From an uncultured Paracoccaceae bacterium (GTDB lineage Bacteria > Pseudomonadota > Alphaproteobacteria > Rhodobacterales > Rhodobacteraceae): 64,000 nucleotides of DNA. The position numbers were made by a program, and so were the translations under genes. The stretch is taken from NCBI GenBank assembly GCA_947489445.1, contig CANLDN010000010.1, positions 142,367 to 206,366 of the forward strand, given 5' to 3'. Shown here piece after piece: positions 1 through 9,187 of the stretch. The notes below the pieces were generated by a model. It ran no database searches, was not told the origin of the DNA, and worked only from the letters and a program-made list of their open reading frames with translations. How positions within the stretch are numbered: the stretch's first letter is position 1; every line of letters begins with the position of its first letter.

Positions 1-790
1 GACCCAGTTCCATGAACACGCCGTTGACTAAAAGATTGGCAAGACTGGCCATCTGGGCAGTGGATTCCCAAAATAGGTTGAAGGACGTGGGCACGACAAA
101 TCTTTCATCCGCCACGTTATGACCCCAATCGCAATATGGGTCCGTAATCAGCGTCACGGGAATGCCAGCGGCGTGCGCTTCTTGTGCCAATAACCGGGCC
201 TGACGGGAGTAACGGCGCGCTTCGAACATGACCAAGGCCGTGTCGGTATCATCCATCGCCAGCACATCGGCAAAATTGCCGCTTGCCAGATCGACCAAAT
301 GCACCCCATCGCGTAGATATTGAAGTTGATTAACGAAAATCTGCGCGATGCCTCGCTCTGTCTGGAAACCGACGACAAAAACTGACTTAGCCTGCGCCAG
401 ACGCTTGACCACCCTGTCCCATTCCGGCGTATGCGTGGTTTCGTAGACGGCGACGAGCGCTGCCATCTCCAGTTCCAGACCGCGAGTCAGTTGATCCTCG
501 CCTGCCCTGGTGCGTTCCTGCAGATCCCGCAACCGGTCGCCGATCAACCAGGGCTGGTCACCCATGTCGTTGCGCAAATTGTTCTTGAGGTCCTTGAAAC
601 CTTCATAGCCAATAGAACGGCAAAACCGACCAACGGTCGGCTCGCTTACCTCGACCTTGGCGGCCAGACTTGCAGCAGTCTCGAACGGAAGGTTACCAAG
701 TTCGGCCAGCATATAGGTTGCTATCGCGCGGTCCGCCTTTGATGCAGATGCTGCGGCTTGACCAAGGCGGTCGCGCAGAGATTTTGTCAT
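1..790 (-). CDS. RpiR/MurR-family transcriptional regulator with SIS domain (partial, 3' end outside window)
   Basis: The minus strand is open from an ATG at 790 to the left edge, about 263 codons with no stop. The N-terminal 75 residues form an RpiR-type helix-turn-helix: a segment reading ETAASLAAKVEVSEPTVGRF is followed by CRSIGYEGFKDLK. From about residue 125 a SIS (sugar isomerase) fold begins with VFVVGFQTERG and continues with Rossmann-like strands such as ALVMFEARRYSRQ and PVTLITDPYCDW. SIS domains of this family bind phosphorylated sugars or related small molecules. A strong ribosome site (GGAGG) precedes the ATG by about six bases. The gene lies downstream of, and in line with, the FAD oxidoreductase and probably controls this catabolic/transport cluster; the ligand cannot be told from sequence. 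Confidence 0.88.
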   Translation of the reverse strand, partial: MTKSLRDRLGQAAASASKADRAIATYMLAELGNLPFETAASLAAKVEVSEPTVGRFCRSIGYEGFKDLKNNLRNDMGDQPWLIGDRLRDLQERTRAGEDQLTRGLELEMAALVAVYETTHTPEWDRVVKRLAQAKSVFVVGFQTERGIAQIFVNQLQYLRDGVHLVDLASGNFADVLAMDDTDTALVMFEARRYSRQARLLAQEAHAAGIPVTLITDPYCDWGHNVADERFVVPTSFNLFWESTAQMASLANLLVNGVFMELG

Positions 791-883
791 TCTGCCTCCA
801 CTATCATCGGGAAAATTTGGTAGGGTAACTTGCGGAAAGTCAATTGTTTCTGGTTTCCTTACGATATCTAAATGGACCGGGCA

Positions 884-1990
884 TTAGCGCAGCCGATGCG
901 GCGAAAGGCCTTCCACGAGGGATATTTTGTCAGCCACCGATCGGTCGAAACAAAGGTCAGCTGTTATGACGGCCAAAGCTGGTGCCATCATGATGCCATA
1001 TCCGCCTTGACCCGCTAGCCAGAAGAAGCCCGACACGTCCGGGTCAAACCCGACAACCGGGGCGTCATCCGCCACAAAGCTGCGCAAGCCAGCCCAGCTA
1101 TGTTCGATCTTGGTGACTTCGATGGTTGTTTCCTGCTGGATCCTGTCCGCGAGGACCGCAATGTCCATGTCATCGGCCCAGGCGTCGTGCGGGTCGGTTG
1201 CTGTCGCATCGCCTGGTGACGCCATCAGCTTGCCCGCGTCAGGTTTGATGTATGCGCCAAAGCCCGCAAAATCGACCAACGGCATCGCACCGCAGTCAAG
1301 CCCGTCTGGCCCGTTTATGATGATGGCAGTGCGCCGCTTGGGCACCAGACCGATGCTGCGCGCGCCAGCCATCGTGCCGATTTCGTCGGCCCAGGCGCCG
1401 CCTGCATTAATGATCGTTGCGGCAGCGAATTGATCATCCTTGGTCTGGATGCGCCAAGCCCCTGATTGATACGAGAGGTTGCTTACCGGCTGTGATGTCA
1501 GCGTTTTAGCACCGTGTGCCTTCGCGCCTTTCAGATATCCAAGATGAAGATTGGCGACATCGATGTCGGTGGCGTTGGCCTCATACACGGCGCGGCTGAT
1601 GCGCTCTGGTCGCAGAAACGGTACCATTGCAACGGCGTCCGTTGGATCGATCGAACAGACCTCCTCGTCGGGCTCGGACATGGACAGCAGCGCGTCCAAC
1701 TCACCCTGATGCTCTGGCATTGCGACCGTCAGCGCACCACGGGGCGATAACAAAGGTCTGTCGCAAAAGGCGACAGGTGGTGACCTGAAAAATGCCTCGC
1801 TGGCCTTATTAACCTGCCGCACGACGGGTCCACCGTAGTTGCGCGTAAACAGTGCCGCGGACCTGCCCGTGCTGTGGTAACCCATGGTTTGCTCTGCTTC
1901 GAGCAGCAATACGGTCCCTGCATGGGCAAGCTCATAAGCTGCTGACGCGCCCGACATTCCGCCGCCGATTACAAGAAAATCATAGATCAA
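884..1990 (-). CDS. FAD-dependent oxidoreductase, DadA/glycine oxidase type
   Basis: This is a DAO-family flavoenzyme. The dinucleotide-binding motif VIGGGMSGASAAYELA lies at the very N-terminus, and the C-terminal FAD contact is WLAGQGGYGIMMAPAL. Members oxidise amine groups of amino acids or N-substituted amino acids. An ATG at 2068 would give 394 residues, but the first 26 lie before the usual fold start. A TTG at 1990 has a well-placed AAGAGG about eight bases upstream and starts only five residues before the GGGMSG strand, so I prefer it (368 residues). It faces away from the peptide/amino-acid-type ABC importer and precedes the RpiR regulator, which suggests that an imported amine or amino-acid derivative is oxidised. 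The substrate is not predictable. Confidence 0.85.
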   Translation of the reverse strand: MIYDFLVIGGGMSGASAAYELAHAGTVLLLEAEQTMGYHSTGRSAALFTRNYGGPVVRQVNKASEAFFRSPPVAFCDRPLLSPRGALTVAMPEHQGELDALLSMSEPDEEVCSIDPTDAVAMVPFLRPERISRAVYEANATDIDVANLHLGYLKGAKAHGAKTLTSQPVSNLSYQSGAWRIQTKDDQFAAATIINAGGAWADEIGTMAGARSIGLVPKRRTAIIINGPDGLDCGAMPLVDFAGFGAYIKPDAGKLMASPGDATATDPHDAWADDMDIAVLADRIQQETTIEVTKIEHSWAGLRSFVADDAPVVGFDPDVSGFFWLAGQGGYGIMMAPALAVITADLCFDRSVADKISLVEGLSPHRLR

Positions 1991-2249
1991 AAATTCGACC
2001 TCTTGGACGGCGCGGGATGCGACAAAGACTGGTTTTGCTACAAGGCGCTCATTATTGATGCATTGCAAGAAAAACGTAATATATTGACTCCTTGCAAGTT
2101 TTATTACCTACTTTTTTCAGTTGCTGGGGATTCCTGATGTCAAAGCCATTGCGCGAACGTCCGACCGGGGCCGCGCTGTCTGTTCGAGCAACGGATACTG
2201 CGCGCGAAATCTCAGACTGTTTTGTTTACGACCAACAAGGAGACGACGA
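1991..2249. promoter_or_regulatory. Divergent control region between oxidoreductase and ABC importer
   Basis: The minus-strand oxidoreductase and the plus-strand importer operon start back to back here, so both promoters must lie in this stretch. The part around 2060-2115 is AT-rich (runs such as AAAAACGTAATATATTGACT and CTACTTTTTTCAG) and is the likeliest promoter core. I could not pick out a dyad operator with certainty. Regulation by the RpiR-type protein encoded just downstream is an inference from position. Confidence 0.45.
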
Positions 2250-4289
2250 ATGAGGAAGATACTATTATCCAGTGCCGCATTGACAGCCATTGGAGGGATG
2301 GCGCTGGCAAATTGTCCTGCCGTGACCGTGTCGGATCCGATGGGCGTCGCCGCTGGCGCGTTCCCGCAACAGTATGAGCTGAGCGAATTCCAGAGCCTCG
2401 CAAATTGCGATCTGGGAATGTCCGAAAACCCGGATATCGCGGCATTGAACGCGCGCATTCGGGGCAACCCGGATTTGCCTGCTTTGGCGGATCGCCTACC
2501 TGCCGAGCCGCTTGTCGTTGCGCCATATGATGAAATTGGAAAATACGGCGGTGTCTTCAATGCGCTGTCCAACGCGACAGAGGCTGGGACGTCAGACTTC
2601 ATGTCAGTGCGCCATGTCAATTTAGTACGCTATGCCGATGATCTGACGACAATCGTGCCAAATGTCGCCAAAAGCTGGTCCTGGAATGATGACTTCACTC
2701 AGCTGACCTTCGTCTTGCGCGAAGGCCACAGATGGTCCGATGGTCAGCCGTTCGGCGCTGAAGACGTCGAATTTTGGTACGAAAATCTGGCCCTTGATCC
2801 AAATGTGATCGAAAGCCCGAAAGACTATGTCCTTGCGGGCGGTGAGCCGATGACAGTTGATGTGATTGACGCGCAAACCGTGCGTTTCAACATGCCATCG
2901 CCAAAGCCGGGGTTCCTGTCTCACTTTGCCAGCCACTACGCGCAGGGTTTTCAGCCGAAGCATTTCCTGGGGCAATATCACCCCGCGATCAATCCCGATG
3001 CCGATGAGCTTGCGCAATCGCTTGGCTTTGAAGGTGGCTACGATCTGGTCAGGGCCTACTACGGCAGTTCGGACTGGATGGATACACCAACACCGATGTT
3101 GGCCCATCCTGACAAGGTCGCAAACCTGCCACTGAATGCGGCACCCACTTTGGAAAGCCACATCGTTATTGCCGAAAGCACGGAGGGGCGCCAATATGTT
3201 GCCAACCCGTACTATTACATGGTCGACACGGCCGGTAATCAGCTGCCCTATATCAACGAGATGGACGAGATTTTTGTTGGCGAAAGCGAAGTGCGTCTGC
3301 TGATGCTGATGAACGGCGAAGTCGACTACAAAGCGCAGGCCCTGCAGGTGGATTACGTCCCGCTGTTGTTGGAAAATCAGGAAACTGCCGGTTTTGTCGT
3401 CGATCTGAAGCCTGAAATCACGATGCCCACCATCGCGTTCAACGTAACCTCTGAGGATCTGGAGAAGCGCAAGGTTTTTGGTGACCTAAGGTTCCGTCAA
3501 GCCATGTCAGTCGCGATCAACCGCGACGAAATCAACGAAGTCGCCCTGTTTGGTCTTGGTGCGCCGCAGCAGTATATCGGTTTCTCACCAACACCTGATT
3601 TTATCACGCCAGAATGGGAACAGCACTACGCGCAATTCGATGCTGAGCTGGCACGGTCATTGCTGGACGAAATCGGCGTCGTTGACCTTGACGGCGACGG
3701 GATGCGCGAATTGCCGAATGGCGATCCATTGACTCTGAACTTGCAGGTGGCCACGCAAGGGATATCGATCAATATCGTAGAACTTGTTGGGCAAAACTGG
3801 CGTGATGTCGGCATCAACAACACCGTCAAAGAGGTGACGACAGACGAATATCGTTCGTCGCAATCGTCGAACCAGTTGGACGTGTCCCTGTTCGAGAAAA
3901 GCGTGCCGTTATCCGTTGTACTTGGCAACGCCGAAATCTTCATTCCGCCGTTCGACAATTATTTCAACATGCGCACCGCGATGCTTTGGGGTGAATATGT
4001 GGAATCCGATGGTGCCGCGGGTGTGGAACCGCCAGACTACGTCAAACAGATGATGGAAGATGTCAGGGCGTTTCAGGCTACACCGGTTGGCACGCCTGAA
4101 TCCGACGCGCTTGCGCTGCGGCTAGTTGAAAACATGACGGGCAATCTGCTTTTCATTGGTACGGTCAAAGGGCAGCAACCGATCTATCGCAACGCCGCAC
4201 TGAAAAATTTCACACAGTTCAGAACCGCGTCATATGCTTTTTACCGGACGTATCCTTATCGACCTTCACAGTGGTTTCTTGACGAATAA
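2250..4289 (+). CDS. ABC importer periplasmic substrate-binding protein (SBP_bac_5, peptide/opine type)
   Basis: This 679-residue binding protein starts at an ATG that follows AAGGAGACGACGA. An upstream in-frame ATG at 2121 would bury the signal peptide. Residues 1-20 are a Sec signal peptide (MRKILLSSAALTAIGGMALA). The family-5 solute-binding body follows, with GGVFNALSNATEA near residue 92, the conserved LVRYADDLTTIVPNVAKSW segment and EGHRWSDGQPFGAEDVEFWYE. It is longer than a typical DppA (about 500-550 residues), which fits the long-SBP subgroup often paired with large DppC-type permeases. It is the first gene of a five-gene importer and acts in the periplasm, delivering ligand to the permeases. 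The ligand is unknown; a peptide, opine or amino-acid conjugate would fit the neighbouring amine oxidase. Confidence 0.92.
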   Translation: MRKILLSSAALTAIGGMALANCPAVTVSDPMGVAAGAFPQQYELSEFQSLANCDLGMSENPDIAALNARIRGNPDLPALADRLPAEPLVVAPYDEIGKYGGVFNALSNATEAGTSDFMSVRHVNLVRYADDLTTIVPNVAKSWSWNDDFTQLTFVLREGHRWSDGQPFGAEDVEFWYENLALDPNVIESPKDYVLAGGEPMTVDVIDAQTVRFNMPSPKPGFLSHFASHYAQGFQPKHFLGQYHPAINPDADELAQSLGFEGGYDLVRAYYGSSDWMDTPTPMLAHPDKVANLPLNAAPTLESHIVIAESTEGRQYVANPYYYMVDTAGNQLPYINEMDEIFVGESEVRLLMLMNGEVDYKAQALQVDYVPLLLENQETAGFVVDLKPEITMPTIAFNVTSEDLEKRKVFGDLRFRQAMSVAINRDEINEVALFGLGAPQQYIGFSPTPDFITPEWEQHYAQFDAELARSLLDEIGVVDLDGDGMRELPNGDPLTLNLQVATQGISINIVELVGQNWRDVGINNTVKEVTTDEYRSSQSSNQLDVSLFEKSVPLSVVLGNAEIFIPPFDNYFNMRTAMLWGEYVESDGAAGVEPPDYVKQMMEDVRAFQATPVGTPESDALALRLVENMTGNLLFIGTVKGQQPIYRNAALKNFTQFRTASYAFYRTYPYRPSQWFLDE

Positions 4290-4313
4290 GCCATTGCCGG
4301 ACGTCAAATAACC

Positions 4314-4348
4314 GTTTTGGGCTGCTGATGTGGCCCGAAGCCCAAAAC
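4314..4348 (+). other. Intercistronic hairpin between binding protein and permease genes
   Basis: A 10-bp perfect stem (GTTTTGGGCT at 4314-4323 with AGCCCAAAAC at 4339-4348) closes a 15-base loop 25 bases after the binding-protein stop codon. No U-tract follows. In ABC operons such hairpins commonly protect the abundant binding-protein mRNA from 3' decay and reduce read-through to the permeases; that role here is inferred. Confidence 0.6.
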
Positions 4349-4394
4349 AACGGCGCCCAAAGGGGCGTATAATGCGCAGGGGCGTGTCAGACAG

Positions 4395-5399
4395 ATGGTC
4401 CAGTTTCTACGCTTCGCGACAATCCGTTTCGGCCTTGCTGTTTTCACGCTATGTCTGGTGTCCTTCATCGTTTTTTCGCTGATGGAACTGGTGCCGGGGG
4501 ACTGTGCTGAGCGCTACCTTGCATTCAAGAACTCGCAAGGCGCCCAGATTTCCATCGCTGATATTGAGGCGGAGCGTGTCCGGCTGGGTCTGGACCGACC
4601 TTATCTGGAACGCTGGACAAGCTGGATTCTGAATGCATTTAGGGGCGAGTTTGGCGAAAGCTGCATTCTGCGTCTGGATATCAACCAATTGCTGGGTCAA
4701 AAGGTCTGGCTCAGCGTCGGTATCTGCCTCGGTTCGTTGCTGCTGGCCTATGCCATTGCTATTCCAGTCGGCATCATCGCCGCAACATCGCGTAACCCGT
4801 TCCTGAACAACAGTCTGCGTCTGGTCAGCTATCTGGGGCTTGCGCTGCCGAACTTTCTGCTCGCGCTGATCATCATGCTGTTTTCGACCGTCATGTTCGG
4901 GAACAGTCTGACCGGGCTCTTCTCACCCGAATTTCGAGACGCGCCATGGGACTGGGCGCGGGTCAAGGATTTCCTTGGCCACGTCTGGTTGCCAGTGTTC
5001 ATTCTGGGCTGGTCCGCCACCGCATTTGCAATCCAAACCGTCCGAGCACTGATGTCGGATGAAATCAGCAAGCTATATGTAACTGCCGCGTCCGCGCGTG
5101 GCGTGTCGGGGCGCAGGTTGCTGCTGCGCTATCCCGCACGACACGCGCTGAGCCCGATCATCAATTCGCTTGGTTTCGATCTGAATCGTATTTTCAACGA
5201 GTTGCCAATCGTGGCCCTGATCCTCACGCTGACCGAGGCGGGATCATTGCTGATCGAAGCATTGGCGCGATCAAACGATCAGCAGCTTGCGGGCGCGATC
5301 ATCTTTTTCCTGACGGGAAGTATCGTCGCTATCAACTTCATCACGGATATTGTGCTGGCGCTGGTCGATCCCCGTATACGTCATAGCATTTTGGGATAA
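4395..5399 (+). CDS. ABC importer permease, DppB/OppB type
   Basis: A 334-residue inner-membrane permease. It opens with the family's typical first helix (FGLAVFTLCLVSFIVFSLMELVPGD). Further helices follow at about residues 105-130, 148-175 and 195-220, and there are two near the C-terminus. The EAA-type loop that contacts the ATPases is visible around YVTAASARGVSGRRLLLRYPARHALSPI. With the next gene it forms the heterodimeric channel. It lies 105 bases after the binding-protein gene, beyond the hairpin, and is followed by the second permease after only five bases, so the rest of the operon is tightly packed. Confidence 0.93.
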   Translation: MVQFLRFATIRFGLAVFTLCLVSFIVFSLMELVPGDCAERYLAFKNSQGAQISIADIEAERVRLGLDRPYLERWTSWILNAFRGEFGESCILRLDINQLLGQKVWLSVGICLGSLLLAYAIAIPVGIIAATSRNPFLNNSLRLVSYLGLALPNFLLALIIMLFSTVMFGNSLTGLFSPEFRDAPWDWARVKDFLGHVWLPVFILGWSATAFAIQTVRALMSDEISKLYVTAASARGVSGRRLLLRYPARHALSPIINSLGFDLNRIFNELPIVALILTLTEAGSLLIEALARSNDQQLAGAIIFFLTGSIVAINFITDIVLALVDPRIRHSILG

Positions 5400-5404
5400 A
5401 TGAC

Positions 5405-6547
5405 ATGAGTGACACCAATATTTATGACGCATCCGTCGACCAAAGCGCCAAGGATGCCTATTTCACCGCCTCGCAAAGCCAACTGATCTGGACCCGTTTC
5501 AAGAAACAAAAAGCAGCGATGGTCGGGGCCTGGGTTTTGGTGATCCTGATCCTGTCGGGCATGTTCGCGCCATTCCTGACGCCCTATGATCCGACAATTG
5601 CCGGTCGCGACAAGGATTATCTGAACGGCGCGCCGACCATTCCACAGTTCTGTGACGAGAACGGCTGCTCTCTCCGTCCGTTCATTTACACACACGAACG
5701 CGAACGCTCGATCGAGACGAATTTCCGCTGGGTGACCACCGAAAACAAGGACAAGCGGCGCTATGTCGAATTCTTTGTTCAGGGTAGCGAATACCAGCTT
5801 ATGTTCATGACCTTTTCGACCCATCTTTTTGGCGTGGATGAAGGGTTCATCCACCTTTTCGGCACAGATTCCACCGGAAAAGACATCTTTTCGCGCACCT
5901 TTCATGCGATCAACACCTCCATGGCCGTGGGCACGATAGGCGTGTTCCTGGCCTTCGTGCTGGCACTGATCATCGGCGGGATATCGGGCTATTATGGTGG
6001 CTGGATCGACAGTTTCATCCAGATGGTGACGGACGCGGTCCGCACCATTCCGGCCATTCCACTTTTCATGGCATTGGCTGCCTTCATACCGGATACTTGG
6101 AGCGCCGAAGAGAGGTTCTTCTTTATCTCCGTCATATTGGGTTTCATCAGTTGGCCAACGCTTGCAAGGCGGGTGCGCACGCATCTGCTAACCGAGCGTA
6201 ATCAGGAATATGTGCTTGCTGCCCAGCTTTGCGGCGCTTCATCGGGACATGTGATCCGGAAGCACCTGCTGCCCAGTTTCACCAGCTACATCATCGTCGA
6301 TCTGGTCATTTCCTTTCCCTACATGGTGCTGTCAGAAACCGCGCTCAGCTTCATCGGTCTGGGCCTCAAGGACCCGGTCAATTCGCTTGGGGTGATGCTG
6401 CAAAACGTGACCAGCGCCGATGTTCTGCTGAATTACCAATGGTATTTCATTCCGGTGATCTTCTTCATCGTTCTCGTCATGGCCTTCGTGTTTGTGGGCG
6501 ACGGCTTGCGCGATGCGGCTGACCCCTATGGGGACACCAAGAAATGA
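5405..6547 (+). CDS. ABC importer permease, DppC/OppC type
   Basis: A 380-residue partner permease. After a cytoplasmic N-terminus (to about residue 35) comes the helix AAMVGAWVLVILILSGMFAPFLTPYDP. A long periplasmic insert of about 90 residues follows before the conserved HLFGTDSTGKDIFSR motif. That insert makes it longer than E. coli DppC (about 300) and fits the large binding protein of this system. The EAA loop is at LAAQLCGASSGHVIRKHLLPS. Its stop overlaps the next start in ATGA, so translation is probably coupled to the first ATPase. Confidence 0.93.
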   Translation: MSDTNIYDASVDQSAKDAYFTASQSQLIWTRFKKQKAAMVGAWVLVILILSGMFAPFLTPYDPTIAGRDKDYLNGAPTIPQFCDENGCSLRPFIYTHERERSIETNFRWVTTENKDKRRYVEFFVQGSEYQLMFMTFSTHLFGVDEGFIHLFGTDSTGKDIFSRTFHAINTSMAVGTIGVFLAFVLALIIGGISGYYGGWIDSFIQMVTDAVRTIPAIPLFMALAAFIPDTWSAEERFFFISVILGFISWPTLARRVRTHLLTERNQEYVLAAQLCGASSGHVIRKHLLPSFTSYIIVDLVISFPYMVLSETALSFIGLGLKDPVNSLGVMLQNVTSADVLLNYQWYFIPVIFFIVLVMAFVFVGDGLRDAADPYGDTKK

Positions 6548-7545
6548 GCCGACTGATTGACGTCGAAAACCTGACCCTGCAATTCGATACCGACGAGGGG
6601 CGGATCACGGCTGTGGACAACGTCTCGTTCAGCCTTGAGGCGGGAGAGGTGATGGGGCTGGTCGGCGAAAGCGGGTCAGGTAAGTCAGTTACCGCCAAAT
6701 CCTTGATGAAGCTGAACCCGCGCAATGCGATCTATGGCCCCGATACGAATATCACGCTGTATCTGGACGATGGCCCGGTTGATGTGATGTCGCTGCAAAC
6801 CGACCATGACATGAAGATCGTGCGCGGTGGGTCCATATCGCTGATCTTTCAGGAACCGATGGCCAGCTTCGCCCCCGCCATTTCCATCGGCGACCAGATG
6901 GTCGAGCAATTGTTGATCCACACCAGCTTTTCACCGACGCAGGCCAAGGAACTGTCCATCGAAATGCTGGATCGGGTCGGGATATCGGACCCGAAAACCA
7001 GGTTCGGCCAATATGCGTTCGAGCTGTCGGGCGGGATGCGCCAGCGTGCAATGATTGCCATGGCCCTGTCGACCAAACCCAGGCTGTTGATCGCGGACGA
7101 ACCGACAACGGCGCTGGATGTGACCATTCAGGCGCAAGTCATTGACCTGATGAAAGATATCGTGTCCGAGTTCGGAATGGGGATCATATTCATCACCCAC
7201 GATCTGGGGGTTATTGCACAAACCGCCGACACGGTCGCGGTCATGTATCTGGGCCGGTTGGTGGAACATGGTAGCGTGCGGGATGTCATTCGCAGGCCTG
7301 CTCATCCATACACACGCGGATTGCTGGCCGCGTTGCCGACCTTGGATGATATCGACGCCCCACTGACGCCGATCCCCGGCGATATCCCGTCGCCGCTAGA
7401 ACGACCGTCAGGATGCGTCTACAACACCCGCTGCCAAGAGGTTCTGGGCCCACGATGCGCACGCGAGGTACCGGCATTTTCAAACGTGAGTGCAGATCAC
7501 ACAGCCGCCTGCCATCTTCATGACTCAGAAAGAGATTCCCTGTGA
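6544..7545 (+). CDS. ABC importer ATP-binding protein, DppD type
   Basis: A 333-residue ATPase. Walker A is GESGSGKS (about residue 42), the Q-loop is LIFQEPMASF, the signature is ELSGGMRQR, Walker B is LLIADEPTTALDV and the H-loop is IIFITHDLG. The C-terminal oligopeptide/dipeptide extension holds GDIPSPLERPSGCVYNTRC with cysteines further on, as in the Dpp/Opp subfamily, where the cysteines can bind an Fe-S cluster. It hydrolyses ATP on the cytoplasmic face of the permease pair. The start overlaps the previous stop by four bases and its own stop overlaps a GTG start of the next gene. Confidence 0.95.
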   Translation: MSRLIDVENLTLQFDTDEGRITAVDNVSFSLEAGEVMGLVGESGSGKSVTAKSLMKLNPRNAIYGPDTNITLYLDDGPVDVMSLQTDHDMKIVRGGSISLIFQEPMASFAPAISIGDQMVEQLLIHTSFSPTQAKELSIEMLDRVGISDPKTRFGQYAFELSGGMRQRAMIAMALSTKPRLLIADEPTTALDVTIQAQVIDLMKDIVSEFGMGIIFITHDLGVIAQTADTVAVMYLGRLVEHGSVRDVIRRPAHPYTRGLLAALPTLDDIDAPLTPIPGDIPSPLERPSGCVYNTRCQEVLGPRCAREVPAFSNVSADHTAACHLHDSERDSL

Positions 7546-8543
7546 CAATGAAACCTTTGATCACGGCACAGGGTCTGTCAGTCCATTATGCATTGCGCGG
7601 CGGTCTGATCGGTCCTGCGCCCTTCGTGCGTGCGGTTGAAAACGTAACAATCGAAGTCGCACCGGGCAGTTTCTTTGGTTTGGTCGGTGAATCCGGGTCG
7701 GGCAAGACTACCCTTGGCCGCGCGATGCTGCGTGCCGCGCCTATCAGCAAGGGCGATGTTCTGTTTGACGACGGTGAGGTGGAATACTCCCTCAAGAACC
7801 TCGGCAAGAAGGATCTGAAGGACTACCGTAAACGGGCGCAACTTATTTTTCAGGACCCCTATGCCGCGCTCAGCCCCCGCATGACGGTGCGCGACATTAT
7901 TGCAGAACCGCTGGAGGTCATGGGGCTTACAAAATCACGCGCGGAAACCGACGATCGGGTGCGCAAAATCGCGGCAAAGTGTCGGCTGAATGTCGAACAC
8001 CTGCGCCGGTTCCCGCACGCATTTTCCGGTGGCCAGCGACAGCGCATTTCTATCGCGCGCGCCTTGGTCTCGGGGCCAAAGTTTATCGTGGCCGACGAAA
8101 GCGTTGCCGCACTGGACGTGTCCATTCAAGCGGACGTGCTGAACCTGCTCAAAGCAATCCAAGAAGAAATGGGACTGACATTCTTGTTCATCAGCCACGA
8201 CCTAAGCGTCGTGGCCCATGTCTGCGACCACGTGGCAGTCATGTATCTAGGTCGTCTGGTGGAAACGGCACCGACGCGGACATTGTTTTCTGCTCCGCGC
8301 CACCCTTACACAAAGGCATTGTTGTCGGCGATCCCTTCGCTGGACCCTGATGACCGGGGCAAGGCACAGAAACTCGAAGGGGAAATCCCTTCGCCTACCA
8401 ACCCACCGCCAGGGTGCAAGTTCCAGACCCGCTGCCCGCATGCTATTGATCACTGCCGCGTAGAAGAACCGATCCTCGAGGCCGCCGGAACCGAGCACAA
8501 TGTGGCATGTCACAAATGGCAGGAATTGAGCCACCGCAACTGA
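7542..8543 (+). CDS. ABC importer ATP-binding protein, DppF type
   Basis: The second ATPase, 333 residues, starts at a GTG within the GTGA overlap; an ATG two codons later is possible. Walker A is GESGSGKTT, the Q-loop is LIFQDPYAAL, the signature is AFSGGQRQR, Walker B is FIVADESVAALDV (Ser in place of the usual Pro-Thr pair) and the H-loop is FLFISHDLS. The C-terminal segment GEIPSPTNPPPGCKFQTRC is diagnostic for DppF/OppF. It pairs with the previous ATPase. It is the last gene of the operon; nothing convincing follows it on the plus strand for over 600 bases. Confidence 0.95.
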   Translation: MTMKPLITAQGLSVHYALRGGLIGPAPFVRAVENVTIEVAPGSFFGLVGESGSGKTTLGRAMLRAAPISKGDVLFDDGEVEYSLKNLGKKDLKDYRKRAQLIFQDPYAALSPRMTVRDIIAEPLEVMGLTKSRAETDDRVRKIAAKCRLNVEHLRRFPHAFSGGQRQRISIARALVSGPKFIVADESVAALDVSIQADVLNLLKAIQEEMGLTFLFISHDLSVVAHVCDHVAVMYLGRLVETAPTRTLFSAPRHPYTKALLSAIPSLDPDDRGKAQKLEGEIPSPTNPPPGCKFQTRCPHAIDHCRVEEPILEAAGTEHNVACHKWQELSHRN

Positions 8544-9187
8544 TTGCAGTACCGGCGCCTTCGTAGAAAGTCGTCTGCACATCCGCGCCGTCTCTTACCT
8601 TTAGGCGCGGGATGTTCTAGGATAGCTGATCCTCGGGCGCCGCTACCTCTCGGACGAAACCGCCGCTCAGGATGGTGTGAGTTGGTCTCGCTGGTGGGCC
8701 GTTGCCGGCGTTGTGAACGGGAAGGTCGACTGCAGTTGGCATGTCGATCTGGATGTGAAAAGCGCTTCTTCTTGAAACCGGCCATTGGCGCAGCTGCAGC
8801 GAAGGCCCGCAAAGTCCCGCAATGTGTAAGTTCAGGCGGCACCGTTCTTGGCGTGATGCATGAACGTCTGCTCGTGCGGGAACAGTGCAGCAAATTGTGG
8901 ACGAAGCTGGAGTTTTCGCTCGGGTCGACCAGACGGATACTCAGCGTCTGGCCAGAAGCAGACATTGGTCTGCTTGCTGCCAATTCACACCAAGTGTGCA
9001 AGGCAGTAAATGACCGTTGTACGATGAACGGGTGGCAATTGAGAATGGCACCTTCCCATCTGTCTGACTGGCGTGCGCCCCATTAATCACAGGAATCGCA
9101 TAGTGGATGACAGGAATCGCGCCTCTCAAACCGGGTGCCTGTCGCCATATTCATCTTCATCAACAACGCAAATGATGGAGAGACGCG
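8544..9187. other. 644-bp stretch without a convincing gene
   Basis: Open frames exist here on both strands (to about 180 codons) but their translations are rich in Arg, Cys and Ser with no recognisable motif, and the plus and minus frames mirror each other as GC-rich noncoding DNA does. Visible structure is limited to an 8-bp inverted repeat with a 4-base loop at 8956-8975 (AAGCAGAC/GTCTGCTT) and a short direct repeat, CAGGAATCGC, near 9090 and 9111. It may be decayed coding DNA. Confidence 0.45.

Noticed and set aside
8544..9086. 180-codon frame directly after the ABC operon
   Set aside because: Arg/Cys/Ser-rich, begins right at the preceding stop region, no ribosome site and no recognisable motif.
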